A DNA stretch of 64,000 nt from Gymnogyps californianus. Taxonomy: Eukaryota > Chordata > Aves > Accipitriformes > Cathartidae. The first letter of the stretch is position 1. Each line of letters begins with the position of its first letter. The stretch covers positions 43,075,175-43,139,174 of the forward strand of contig NC_059500.1 of assembly GCF_018139145.2 (NCBI RefSeq). The letters are read 5' to 3'. Position numbers and translations under genes: made by a program. Below, one piece after another: positions 24,701-36,551 of the stretch. Under the pieces are notes generated by a model. The model saw only the letters and a list, made by a program, of their open reading frames with translations. It had not been told where the DNA came from and did no database searches.

Positions 24701-27700
24701 TATAAAAAGGTGCCAATATTCAGTTAATCAACCACTTTTAAGATGTATTTAGTCAGAAGAACTATTCATTAAAACAATAGGTGCTAAGGAACACATTTAT
24801 GTTAAGGTTTTTTTCTCCAAAGACAAATAGTAAAACTGTCCAAAGCACCATAAAGATTTGTTTCTTTCACAGAAAAATTATTTGGACACCTAGGGCCAAG
24901 ATTTGCAACACTACCAAGATGTTAGAGATGCCAATAAACTCTTATTGCTGGACTCCAAAAGATTTACTGCATTTCTGAGGTCTGGATGCCTCATACAATA
25001 TCCATAGCATACATCCACATTTCAATCTAGAAGCATACTTGTATATGTTATAAGGAACATAACTCCCCTTGACTTCTAGTTAACAAACTCAGAGCCTACT
25101 TAGGGGCTATTACAAATCGTGCAATTAAAGGTGTTGTAAAGATACTGAACTGCCTCCCAACAAGCTCATCTTTCTACACAGCACAGTGAAGGACCATTCA
25201 GAGGCATTTGCTGGCATCCCAGAAGCAGGACAGCATTGCTAATTAGAAGGATAAGTAGAGGCAGGTCTAATTAACCCAGTGCAAATACTGCTAGACTGCT
25301 TTGGGGTCCAAAGATCCTACTGGCAGTGTATGGCACCATACAGAAGTGCAGTAAGGTCTTATTTACCCTTTTGCAACTTACTTGAACTTCATACCTGTCC
25401 ACTACTGTAAATCTCATCGGCAAGTCTTAAAATCTCATTTATTTTTAAAGTATGCCTTCTTCAAAGGGAGGAGTACTGCAGTGCATTTCATTAGGCTAAA
25501 AAAAAATATTTGACTTACAAATAATAGCCACAACAAGGACCCTTCGCTTCAACATATTGCAGCTCACTAAGGTATCATCTCCCTCAAAAATGCTATTCTT
25601 AATAGACTTTTTCTATAAATACTAGAAAGTCTGGGTAAATGTCATTCTTAGAAGGGCTATTAAGTACGTTTATATGACTTCAATAGAGAGAGATGGCCAT
25701 TTATAGTAGCCAGGAGCCTGCCCACCATAATTTATTAGTTTTGACGTTACCGGAAACCACATGAGCTTTGTTCTCATGATCACTGATTGCACAGTAACTG
25801 AACATTCAAAATGGCCCAATTTCTGCAGTCAGCCTTGTCAGTTACATAGCAAACAGAGCCTATATTTGTATAGCTCTCTGGCTTCAAATGACTTATGTAG
25901 CATCTTCTCACACTGAATTAAACACTACCCTAAAAGTCTAATCCTTATTTATGATAAGATCCTTTTCACCTCTGTTCATAAAGGATGTACTCATTTAAAT
26001 GTCCCTCTACTCCCTGTCAGAGTATATAGGAGACTTAGCGCAAATGAAAATCTATTCCTAAATACACAAAGAGATGAAGTGACTGGGTAATGTATTGAAA
26101 TAATTTCCTCAGCACTGCAGAGGGTACGCACATATATCCGCTATTCCTCGGTTCTCTATTACTACATGTATGTGAACATTTATTTGAATGCTGTTCTTCT
26201 TTAAAGGGTTTCCTGCACACTTGCCATATAGATCACAATAGCTGAAGGAGACCACTAGCACGGTTTGTCTTCACAGACCGATATAAATAAAGACAATAGT
26301 GGAAAATCGATAATGTCATTAGGTCAAGGGCACTTGGCAGCACAGAGCCAAAAACCGTCTCTTGCCCACATTTACACAGAATAACTGGGGGGAAAAAGAA
26401 AACTCTGCTCATGTGAAAATCCTGAGCCTTTGTGACTATGGAAGTTACTATATAGTACATATTTCTACAGACACTGAGTTCTTCTGTCAGTACATTTAAA
26501 CCATGAAGTGCTTTTGCTGCTGATTTGGCTATTATGGGAGGAAAATGACCTGTAAAGATGTTTTGAGTAGCTAAGCGTTTTGCATACATTATGGCAATGT
26601 GAGACATAAAGAAAAGTGGCAAGAATGAAGTTTACTAAAGTCGGTACAAGCAGGTTTATTCTCCATATCACAGCAAGGACTTCATAATCTTCTAAACTAA
26701 AGGGAAACAAGTCTGTCAAGATAAACACTCACAGAATTTGAGATTTGCAGAATCGGTTGGAAAATGTTTCCTACCTGCAATAAAATATGCTTTTAAAATT
26801 ACAAAGGCAAATAACACAAAACTTCTGTATTATTAGACCTCCCTTCAGCATTGCCAAGCAGGGAGCACACATGTGAAGGGAAGTATTATAAGTGCAGGTC
26901 CCAATTTCCTGTAAACACACAGATTGCTATTGCAATCATTTTTCCAAGGGCCGTGATGAGGGCAGAGGGCAAATAGTAGGCCAGGACCCTGTTCGCCATG
27001 CTGGCACAGACTGGTACCTAGCAAGGACCACCAGGACCACAGCCCTCCCAGGCGTCTCCTAGAGATGGACACTCCTTAGATCAGTGCTTCTCAGATGCAT
27101 GGTCCTGTATATATTCATGTTCTTATGTATCTGTGCTCTTCTGCTGTTCTTCAAAGGAGCCGATTCCCCAGGCAGAGCCAGCTCCTGATGGACTTCATGT
27201 GAGAAAAACTACCTGAGATTTCAATCCTGTGCTCAAGGGAAGCACTCAACCCGCCCAGAACAGTTCCTCCTTTGGCTAATGCTGTCAAACCAAATCGGCA
27301 GTAGGTTACATACATGACGAGCGATGCCATTCTCAGAGGACCCCATTATGCCAAGGAAAGTCTTCCCATGTGGTCCCATGGGTTTTGGTTCAAGCCTCCA
27401 GTCTGCTCAGCAAGCCACAGGAATACGCAGGTCAATGAACAGCAACAATTCTTCCTGTTTTGCGCCAGGCAATTAACTATTTTGCTGCTGAATGGAAAAG
27501 GTAATTGAGGCATTAAGAGACCTTCTCCCACTGATGTTGGTCAAAAATTGAACAAACCGTTTGTTTTCTAAGTGTATTGAGCTTTACACTTTAATCATAT
27601 CATTGCAGCTGTTACTCTATGCTCAACATCACTCCTGGAGGACAGAGAAGCACATATGATTTACAAGAGTTAAAGAGATTTGTGTTGTTACTTTTATTTG

Positions 27701-27848
27701 TTATTAGCTCTCATGAACACCACTGCAGCTAAAGGTTTGTCAGCAATTCCATTAAAAAACTAGATTTTCAGCAGTTATATCTCAACTGTGAAAATTCACT
27801 CCAGCCTGCAACTGGGCAAACAAATTCTTAATTGAGGAGTAAATTGGG
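21741..27848. other. Long non-coding stretch, nothing recognised
   Basis: No gene is recognised in 6 kb. Minor items are a run of ten G near 22015-22024 and a CTAATTAG palindrome at 25239-25246. A cluster of minus-strand frames lies at 26035-26728; the longest has 129 codons and no domain, overlaps another frame and lacks splice or promoter context. Moderately GC-rich DNA lies near 26930-27070. Confidence 0.55.
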
Positions 27849-27877
27849 ATTTTTTTTTTGGTTGGTTGGTTGGTCAT
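27849..27877 (+). repeat. T run followed by (GGTT)n microsatellite
   Basis: A run of ten or so T is followed by four GGTT/TTGG units, then another T-rich patch. Confidence 0.8.
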
Positions 27878-29417
27878 TTTTTGTTTTATTTATTTCATGC
27901 ATTTAAAAGGAGTTTTGGTTATTTGAAGGTTAAGTGGATACAACTCTAGAAATAAAGAGATGAGCAATTTGAGCTGCATAAAAAGGCTTTCATTTCCAAA
28001 GGAAGTTTTGCAAACAAGCTATAGTAAACTACAACAAATATACCTTGGCATTTAAAAAAACAAAATAAAAACAGGATAATGATTCACTTTTAAACATTTA
28101 AACATCAAAGTTCTATAAACACATTTCCACATCAAGGTGCATGATTGAACAACTGGCTAATTATCTGCTCATAAAATGTGTCTAGATAACATTTTCAGGT
28201 CTTGAATTGATGTAATGCTTTAGGTCAGCTTCTAAATTTCTTCATCCTATCTTCTGTCTTGCTTAAAAACAGAAGATGATTTCTATGTAGACATTTCATC
28301 AAATACAGAAGAAGATGCAGGAGTCTAGTTGAACAGGGAATTACGCCCAGAGTTCTCAAAAGGATAAACTTCTTACATATCATTTGCATTTACAACATGT
28401 CACATATGCAGCAGTTGCAGGCAGACCTCCCAGATATCTATGGTCATTGTGGGGTTGCATTCAATAGCAATTTAGCTTTTCCATTAAATGTACTTTGCAA
28501 AACAGAGAGGCAGACTGACAGGAAAGTAAACATGACCCTAAGGGCCGTCGGTTTAACTCAGACAAGCGTGGGATCCAGGAAAAGTGCTACAAAGCTGCAG
28601 AAGACTGAAAGAGTGTTTAAAAAGCTCTCAGGCAAAGAAGAAAAACACAGTATGAGCACAAGTGGTAGAAGTCTGTAGAGGATAGTGGAGTGGTTAAGAG
28701 GAAAGAAGGTCTCATGCTTAGTCATCATTATTCATACAACAACAAAAAAGAACAACTACAGAAAGGTAATGTAAACAGCTATGGAAAACTGCTTTACACT
28801 TCTACATATGTTCTTGGGACCAGATGTTACCTTCTCATGAGACAGGAATTTTTTCTTTGAAATTGAGACTAAACATGGTGAGCAGACATGGGCTTGTTGA
28901 TGTATGAGCAACCTACTGTTAAAAGTTGTCTACCACAGGTCTTCTGAGCCAGAGACTTTCTTCAAGGTAATTAATCAAAGGAGACAGGTAAGAATGGCAG
29001 CTGCTGAAGTACAAACATTCAGATTTACAAGCAGTAATTGTGTAAGAGGACATTAGTGAACAGCATTTAAGAGAACGCAGTGAGTTCCCTACACAGAGCT
29101 GACGGATATGCAACATATGCTGTTTCACACACATCCTAGGGTATATGAAATAATTCCCCAAATAGCAGAGCTGAGCCCTGACAATCATGAGCCAGGGAGA
29201 CATATAGCTTTAGCTTTTGTAACTAAAGGTACTGATACACACACAAAAACACATACACACATAATTGTTTGTCCTATATACATGTAATGTCTGCTAGAAA
29301 TACAGTATTTCAGGCATATATGATTTACTGTCCATCAATCACGGCATTTTATCACTGAAACTGGTATCCAAACATAATGCTTAACATACAACAAGGATAT
29401 TTCAAAGTGTTCTGAAA
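27878..29417. other. AT-rich non-coding stretch
   Basis: An isolated octamer ATTTGCAT lies at 28382-28389. A short CA-rich patch lies at 29237-29262. Nothing else is recognised. Confidence 0.6.
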
Positions 29418-29644
29418 CCCCCCCCCCTCTTTTTCTTTCCCTCTCTCTCTCTCTTTTTCTTTCTCTCTTCTCTCTTTCTTTCTCTTTTTCTTTCTCTTTC
29501 CTTCTCTTTTTCTTTCTCTCTCCTTCTCTTTTTCTTTCTCTCTTTCCTTCTTTCTTTTTTCTTTCTTTTTTCTTTCTTTCTTCCTTCCTTCCTTCCTTAG
29601 TTTCCTTCTTTCTTTCTTTCTTTCTCTCTTTCTTTCTTTCTCTC
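29418..29644 (+). repeat. Polypyrimidine tract, (CT)n/(TTTC)n/(TTCC)n
   Basis: Ten C are followed by TTTTTCTTTCCCTCTCTCT-type sequence and then TTCC and TTTC tetramers. The run is uninterrupted pyrimidine from 29418 to 29598, broken only by AG at 29599-29600, and continues to 29644. The mirror symmetry of such sequence can form triplex (H-DNA). The long open frame on the minus strand here is a by-product of stop-free purine sequence. Confidence 0.95.
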
Positions 29645-31228
29645 GTCTCACTTGAAATACTTTCATCCCCCTGGAACAGTTCTATTCCTAGCAGAATAAA
29701 AGTCTCAATAATTTCTTCAGTCTTTGGTCATTTTCATACACATTGCATCACTTAGTGAGGAAAGGAGATATTTAATACAGTCAGAAGAATGAAAGAGAAA
29801 GCAGCCATTGAATTAGCAAAGAGTCTCCACTGATGAAGAAAGAGTTTTCTCAGTTTGCTAGTGATGGTTAATCCTGCTCTATGTCTTCAGTATAAGAACA
29901 TCCTTTTTAGCGCTGAGCTAAAATACTGTGGTATCTTTGTGTTTAATTCACTGAATGCAAAGTACTTCTTTGATTCCTTCTTTAGCAACAGTCTGCTATA
30001 TCTTTGCTTTATCTTGTGAACTCGAACCCTGATTTTATTTGGTTCATGTTTTGTTTTTACTTTGTAGTGAGCTGCAAGCCAGGATAATGCAACACAGTTT
30101 CTAAAATTCCCGTTTTCAATAGTCATATAGGCACGTATTGCTTAGCTTGGACTTATCTGAAGCCCTAGATACTGCAGTCCAATCTGATAATGCATGCAGA
30201 CAGTAGACATCGGAAAATATGTCCTTGTGTAAACACAATATAGCTGAACCTGTTTGTCAGGATGGAAAGGTGTATGAAAGGACACTGCACTTGGTGCCCC
30301 AAAGGGAAAATATGATGTACTATCCAAGGCAGGGAATTAATCATAGCTGATATTTCTGGACAATAGAGTAATCCTCGTGAACAATCTCTCTTCAAGGATA
30401 AAAAGGGAAAATAAGGAACTGGCAGTATTATATGAAACGACATAGCCTGACATAGGACAAAGCTAGAAGCATCTCAGAAATCTCATTTGGAAAACAGCTT
30501 AATAATTGCTACATGGTTTATTGTGGCTAAGGTAATTTTTTCTCCTATTGCATCAGGGTTATTTTCTTGCTTGTACCACAGACACCTGGGCTCGTTGTAA
30601 AGTCGGCAAACCTGTAGTAACTGAAAGCACTTGTCCATTTAGACTTGCAGAGTTCACAAGGTTAGACCATTTCTCTCGCAGAAGAGAAAATGTTAGTACA
30701 ATTTCAAAACCCCCAGGAACTGGATGTGCAGACAGTGATATTGTTACCCACTCCTACAAGACACTTCAGCTGTTAGATGTCTGATATGTACTAGTATCAT
30801 GCAATGAAACACAAATTACATGATGAGGCACAGCAGGTTCAGTTTTAAAGAAACATTTCTCTTCACGATGAATGTACTGAACAAACCTGGGGCCAGTATA
30901 TAACTTCAGGGCAGCAACACTGGGAATAGATGCAATGGAGGAGTTTACTCAGGTTCTGACTATGCCTTGTCAGGAGCATGGGAAACCCCCTCTGACCTTT
31001 CACAGAGGCTAAGTTCCTTTGATTATCAACTGTGCATAGTAAGTATGACACCTTTCCAAAAGCATACAACTATATGTCAAAATAGAAAGAACTGAGATGC
31101 TTTCTAACACAGTGGATCCTTATAAATCTAGGTTGAAAACAACGAAGACAAAGAAATACAAGAAATTCATTAAACTGCAGCTACACAAAAACCACTGAAA
31201 ATTCTGTGCTTCTGAAAGCCAAAATCAA
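29645..31228. other. AT-rich non-coding stretch, nothing recognised
   Basis: Short frames on both strands only, with no repeat family or motif cluster recognised. Confidence 0.6.
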
Positions 31229-31960
31229 CTATTTGTCATTCCCCCCGGAAAAGAACACCAAGTGTTTAGAAACCCTGGGCTTGAACTCATCGGGGACAGA
31301 AATGTGACCACAATGTGCCAGGGCCAAAAAATGTTCCTGCTCTTCATCATCCTGATGGGCAGGATCCGAGATGGCCCGTAACATTTCAGATGCACTAGAG
31401 CTAATGTGCAGTTTCAGGTTCAAGATAAAACACATATTGTTTCTTTCTTTGGGAAATTTCAGGGTTGTGTTGTACCTAACTTCTTGGTGAGTGAGTAAAA
31501 AGTGAGGGTGGAGGCTGGGAAACGCTTTTGGTCCGCAATACCTGCTGCCATGTTGTGCTTTGCAGCCCTTCCTGCTGCTGCTGCCAACCTTTGAAGGAGC
31601 TCTGGGCAGCACTGGGCTTTCCCTGTTGCTCCTGCCTTCTCCATCCTCAGCATCTTCTCTGTCTTCTCTGTCTTCACCCCCACGCCCACTGCCCTTTCCC
31701 ATCCCTGTCTCTCCACAGAGACTCCCTGCACAGCAGCAGGGCATACGGTACTGTCCAAGCGGTAGAAAAGGCTCCCAGATAAAGGTGGAAGCGTGTTGGA
31801 CACACAAACTGCCACTGCCCAGGTCCTGGTTGCTCTTTGTGCACAGCTGGGGGTGGCCAGGCCCAAGAAAGAGTGTGCCCAAATCCTTTGTGCAGGACAG
31901 TCCGTCCTCTGACACATCATGCTGTGCAGGCAAGGTCATCAGCCTCCAGCTGGCCTAATC
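31229..31960 (-). other. Unclassified GC-rich islet with 236-codon minus-strand frame
   Basis: This 0.73-kb segment is clearly more GC-rich than its flanks. It keeps a 236-codon frame open on the minus strand (31229-31939), together with overlapping frames of 153 codons (minus) and 132 codons (plus). The 236-codon product has an acidic/basic patch rich in Gly, Glu, Asp and Arg near residues 80-105. A more ordinary-looking C-terminal third follows, with an EEQEHFLALAHCGH stretch. I recognise no domain and no family. High GC alone lengthens open frames, and no promoter, splice pattern or poly(A) signal is evident. It could be an old retrocopy, a fragment of an unclassified repeat, a non-coding transcript exon, or chance. 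Not called as a CDS. Confidence 0.3.
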
Positions 31961-32899
31961 ACTGGCTTCATTCCCCTCCTTAGTCAGAAACAGACACAAA
32001 TTGCACTTGTGGTTTAGAACAGATACATGGGACACATGTTTTCCTCAACCATTTACCAATGGTCCATGAAGAAGGAAGCAGCAGCATTCTTTTTCCGTTG
32101 GTCGGCACAGCCCGTGCTGAGGATATAGCAAATCACATGTCTGGAGTTACAGATGGGACCTGAGCACTTGCAAAGGGACCATCCTCGGTCACAGTCATTT
32201 ACTGAGTGAAGGGCTCCTTCTCCTGCTGTCCCACCTCATGCCCCCTACCTTAGTGTCTCCCAGCTCCACATTCCAAGGGGTGGATAAGCTCAGGCTGCTG
32301 CCAATGTTATTACATATGCAACGAGTGAACAGCATGCTGTAAAGTGGCACCTTTCAAGCACTCCACAAACGTCATTTATTTTAAAATATTTGCTTGGGTT
32401 TAATTTTCATCTAAAATACAAAATTAATGTGGCAAACAGTGAAAGAGAGAAATATTTTATAAACACATTTACAAAAAAAAAAGAGCTCTTCATGTTGCTG
32501 CCTAACGATGGAGTGTTTTAAGAATACTTCTCTAACACTTTTCTTTGTTGCCTGATCCAGAGCTTAGTGTAGTAGGATTTAATTTTTAGTGTCACCATGA
32601 AATGCAGTATGCAGCACATGAAATGTTAATGTAATGCATAAATGTGCAATTCAAAAAAACAAGGCAATGTAAACAAACAAATATTGAATTGGTGAAATAT
32701 TCCACAGTTTGCAAGTGCCATTAGGCACAAAAATAATGGATTATTTCACCCATTCAAACTTTGACTTGGTTATCTCTGTTCTTTTCCTTTCTTCTAACCT
32801 CTGAACTGAAGTTTTCACTCTGAACTGAGAGGAACCAAATGTTCATTAAGCCAAACTTAATATTGCACTGATTGATGCAAAGAGCACTGGACTTTCTAT
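31961..32899. other. Non-coding stretch, nothing recognised
   Basis: Moderately GC-rich to about 32300, then AT-rich with A runs near 32470. No repeat family is recognised. Confidence 0.6.
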
Positions 32900-32965
32900 A
32901 GATGTGAACCAGTCTAACTCCAGTGCCATAAATGAAGCTACACCGCTTAACGCCAGCTGAACCTT
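32900..32965 (+). repeat. Old amniote interspersed-repeat relic
   Basis: The series CAGTCTAACTCCAGTG, AATGAAGCTACACCG and AACGCCAGCTGAA follows a pattern I associate with an old repeat common in bird and reptile DNA (GTGTAACTCC..., TCAATGGAGTTACACC..., TTACACCAGCTGA). A better copy lies at 48808-48892 and a minus-strand fragment at 42923-42965. I cannot name the family with certainty. Confidence 0.45.
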
Positions 32966-33254
32966 AACTTCCTTGAGCGGGAAATACCAATTAGTGGCAC
33001 TCCAGAAAGACAACTAAAACTGTTAAACAACCTTTTACTTCTTTCCAGTGTATGAAACTTAAGGGGTTATTTTGTTTGAAATTCAACACACTCTCATCTG
33101 CATCTTTTCCACAATACTCTTTCCACCTGGATTCGGATGACTGAAATAATGCCAGCATGTAGTAACTAGCTCCTGCGTTTCACCTGGTCTTAATTCAGAG
33201 TCTTATACGTAAAACCTACATTTTGCAAGATTTCAGCAAACTCCAAAAACACAT

Positions 33255-33355
33255 TGTCTCCTCCAGTGAAATGAGGAGGACAGTATTTTCCCTCCTCATA
33301 AAGCTGTTATGAGGGTAAATATACTAAATAGTCCAGGTTCACAGATACTAGGCAA
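33255..33355 (+). repeat. MIR-like SINE relic (3' half)
   Basis: The order GTGAAATGAGGAGGACAGTA, TTTCCCTCCTCATAAAG, CTGTTATGAGGGTAAATA follows the MIR 3' half (TGTAAAATGAGGATAATAGTA, CTACCTCATAGGG, TTGTTATGAGGATTAAAT). A degenerate AGATACTAGGCAAT tail follows. This is one of the better-preserved relics here. The assignment uses remembered consensus. Confidence 0.6.
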
Positions 33356-33991
33356 TACAGTCATTTAAATGTCTATGCTATAAGACAGAGGTATGAATAG
33401 AGTTCAAAATGACAGTACTGTAATGAATAAATAAAACAAATATTTCAATAAGATGGTCAAAGTCAAGTGATTACAGAAACATTACCCCATTTCTATGTTT
33501 GGACTACAGTTGTGCTGTCTACAGTTACACACTTAACTAAAATTGTTTATCAGCATAAGAAAAAAAATACTGCTAGAATATACAAATAAATATTTTTTTT
33601 CCATTGTAATTGAATAACAATTACAAACATTAAGGCTGGGTCTACACCACTGGATTTTTCTGATGGAGAATGTTACGCCCTGTTCCCAGGCCAAATGGGA
33701 GAGTCTGGATCATGTCTTTTTTGGAGCTAAATCTCTCTGTGGTTGACTGTTCAGGTCCACATACTGCACAGGGCTCAGCCCAGCTCTCCTCAGGGCTCAG
33801 CTCTGTGCTTTTAAGTCACCATTGGGATTTTATCTGTGACCTTTTTTTTTTTTTTTTTTTCCATTTCACTGCACCTGAAATAGTAGGGCATAGTTATCAG
33901 AATGAGGTTTTTATAGAATCGTGTTGATGGTAGGTGTTGTGTGGTCTGGGGTATTTGCCTGAGGGTAGGTGAGGTCACTTAGGAGTGCAAT
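33356..33991. other. AT-rich non-coding stretch with T21 run
   Basis: A pure run of 21 T lies at 33842-33862, with no recognisable SINE or L1-like body beside it. Nothing else is recognised. Confidence 0.65.
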
Positions 33992-34033
33992 CTAGCACGA
34001 TATGATGTATGACTAGCACGATATGATGTATGA
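33992..34033 (+). repeat. Perfect 21-bp tandem duplication
   Basis: The 21-base unit beginning CTAGCACGATATGATG occurs at 33992-34012 and again at 34013-34033 with no mismatch. A smaller direct repeat, GACAGTATA, follows immediately at 34032-34040 and 34046-34054. Perfect identity implies a recent event or a sequencing/assembly artefact. Confidence 0.95.
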
Positions 34034-34186
34034 CAGTATACAAATGACAGTATAACCTCTGTAGGGTAGACAGAGGCAAACCTGGTGAAATCTAATCCTT
34101 GTTGCTTGCACATAGTGTCCCATAGGGAACCAGTTTGTTCACTCTATAGAAGACCCAGCAGTGAGGTGCCATACATGCATTGCTGT

Positions 34187-34632
34187 TGTGGTTTAACCCC
34201 AGTAGGCAGCTGAGCACCACACAGCTGCTTGGTCACTCCCCCGCTCAGTGAGACGGGGGAAGAATCAGAAGGGTAAAAGTTTAAAAACTCATGGGTTGAG
34301 AGAAAGACAGATTAATAATTAAGAAGTTTGGGGCAGGGGGGAGAAGAGAGCGGGCAGAAAAAAATCAAGAAAAACAAGTGATGCAAAAGAAAACAATTGC
34401 TCACCAACTACCAACCGATGCCCAGCCAACAGCAACCCCCGCCAACTTCCATCTCCTAGTTTTAATGCTGAGCACGGTGTCATATGGTATGGAATATCTC
34501 TTTGGTCAGTTGGGGTCAGCTGTCCCAGCTCTGTCCCTCCCAACTTCTTGTGCACCCCCTGCATACTTGCTGGCAGTGCAGTCTGAGAAGCAGAAAAAGC
34601 CTTGATGCTGTGTAAGCACTGCTCTGCAATTG
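34187..34632 (-). mobile_element. Avian ERV LTR, minus strand, 5'-truncated
   Basis: I recognise this from memory as an LTR family widespread in birds. On the plus strand it starts TGTGGTTTAACCCC and contains GAGCACCACACAGCTGC, CTCATGGGTTGAGA, CATATGGTATGGAATATC and AACTTCTTGTGCACCCCCTG in the expected order. The usual TATA box (CATATAAAGC) and ATTAAA signal read on the minus strand, so the element is oriented minus. In this copy both are mutated: the TATA position reads ATTAAAAC and the poly(A) position reads ATTAAT. The minus-strand 5' end is lost near 34632, so no target duplication can be checked. No internal ERV genes are seen nearby. This is an inert, decayed solo LTR. Exact family name not given. 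Confidence 0.8.
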
Positions 34633-35429
34633 TTGTGTACAACTAGTACAATTGTGAAAAGTCAGAGAATCAGGACCCATTCATATCTCTTTCTGGTCTT
34701 GTACGTGAATGTGAGAGAAATGCAGAAGCTAGGACACAAGATTCTTGGATAATTTCATGTCCTCCTTAAATCTAAATGTATTGTATATTTCTCCTTGATT
34801 TATCTGTTTTAAATATCTGATTCAGGGAGTAAATCGTAAAGTTACATTTTGTAGCAAAAAGTGACATAAAATGATCTTTGGGAAAAAAAATTAAAAGTTT
34901 AAAAATCCAAAATTTCTATTTTCTTGTATATTAGTAGTTGAGTGTTTAAATATTTAACAATGCATTATACATAGTACTTATAATTTGAAACGATAACCAA
35001 TCTACATAGGATGTTTTTATAGGCAGGTGGTAGTAATAGTTCATTTCTCTTCAAAAGGCAATGAAAATATCATAGTCATCATAATTAAGACAGTATAAAG
35101 ATATGAAATCTTTTGATCTGCTTCTCTGTTGCCCATTTATTTCAAGAAAGTCATAAAAATAATTTAAAAAGTATTAGCTTTCCATCACAAATATGTGATA
35201 CGTTCATATCTTGATTTTATTCCAGAGTGCTTAAATCTTGACTTCCACTTTGAATAAATTAAAACAATTGCCTTAAATGTAAATGTCTAGTTAATTTTAG
35301 TGAGATCTGGACCAACACATTTGAAGCTAGAAGTGAAGCCATAGGGCCACCATCTTTTTCACTTTTGCATATCAACCAGAATTAAATTGACCTTCTCAAT
35401 TTCTCCAATATTTTAGAGTCAGAAAAAAT
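34633..35429. other. AT-rich non-coding stretch, nothing recognised
   Basis: Ordinary AT-rich sequence. The first bases after the LTR contain a small palindromic patch (CAATTG ... CAATTG at about 34627-34655). Confidence 0.6.
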
Positions 35430-35830
35430 GGGAGCCTTGCAGCCAGACCCAGCATGAGGCCTCCCGCAGGTTACACCAAGTACCTCCCACAAACGCAAAG
35501 CTCACGTCCCGCAGCTGTCAGCAAAATTGAATCTGTCTTATCTGAGGTACTACGGGCCAGGACCCCTCTTATCAGGCAGCAATTGGCAGGCCAGGGGGTG
35601 AGCAGAGGTGATCAGCACCCACAGAGATGGGGACACTGGGGTTATCCCTGCAGAACCAGTTTCTCACTGCCAGAGGTGAAGCAAGAGGCACACGAGGAGA
35701 TTTGTGATCACTAGCAGCAGCCACCTCAAACCCAGCAATCTCCTGTCCAAGCCACCTGTCTGCTTTGCTTGAGCTTAGTGTCAGTCTCATACCCAGCCCA
35801 AATCTGTTCTTCAGACCCAGATATTCCTAC
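35430..35830. other. GC-richer segment, unclassified
   Basis: About 400 bp are visibly more GC-rich than both flanks, with a plus-strand frame of 86 codons and an overlapping minus-strand frame of 72 codons. No domain, repeat terminus or splice pattern is recognised. It may be a fragment of an old mobile element. Confidence 0.35.
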
Positions 35831-36551
35831 CTGTGCTGTGGTATAGAAACTTTTCCAGGACTTATTTCATTTCCAAAGTGTTAAATCTATGGCAAACTAA
35901 CAATGTTTTCATTATCTGTAATATTAGTAGCAGTAACAATAGCTGTGTTAGCAGTATTAAGTAGCTCAAGTTAGTATCTCCTAATTCCAGAGCCTTGGCA
36001 GTAAACATGAGAACAGGAAACATCGCAGTGGGTCCTGTGAGAGTACTCCAGCTTTCAGCAGTGCAGTATGTATCCTTATCAGATTTCAGATAGCCCAGAG
36101 GGAAATGCTGATGCAACTTTGCTGCTCCTCTGAAATTTGTTTTTGAAGCTCTTCCATTTCTTTTGCAAGAAAACTCGACAGGTTTAGTTTTAAGCTCTTG
36201 CCTTCTCTCCTGAGCTGTCTTTGACAACTCTGTCCGGAAACGGAATACTAAACTCAGTTCTTGGTTGCAGTTACAAATCTCAGTGGAAGTCATTGTACAA
36301 GATCACCTTTTGTGATATTTTTACTGTGCAACTTTAACCTTGCAATGCAAGTTGCACAGATGGAATTGATTTCAGCAGTATTTTCTTGGATGTTTATGAG
36401 AGCACACTTGATCCAGCAGTAGATTATGCAAGAGACCAACAAAGCTAAGTCCTGTTAGCTTAAGAAGGAGACAGTTTGTACCTTACAATACAAATCCTAA
36501 GGTCAGTCTGGACTATCAGATGGATTCCAAAACTTCTCAAGCATGCTTTTT
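35831..36551. other. Non-coding stretch up to the assembly gap
   Basis: A 143-codon minus-strand frame (35862-36293) has a Leu-rich patch encoded by AT-rich trinucleotide sequence, but no domain or gene context. It is treated as chance. Confidence 0.55.

Noticed and set aside
26233..26728. Overlapping 129- and 87-codon minus-strand frames
   Set aside because: Two frames over the same bases with no domain in either. Treated as chance.
29352..29666. 104-codon minus-strand frame rich in Lys, Arg and Glu
   Set aside because: It is the complement of the CT tract at 29418-29644, not a coding sequence.
33842..33862. T21 run considered as the tail of a minus-strand retroposon
   Set aside because: No SINE, processed transcript or other recognisable body lies beside it, and no flanking duplication is seen.
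35862..36293. 143-codon minus-strand frame with Leu-rich patch
   Set aside because: The Leu run comes from AT-rich trinucleotide sequence. No signal peptide layout, domain or gene context supports it.
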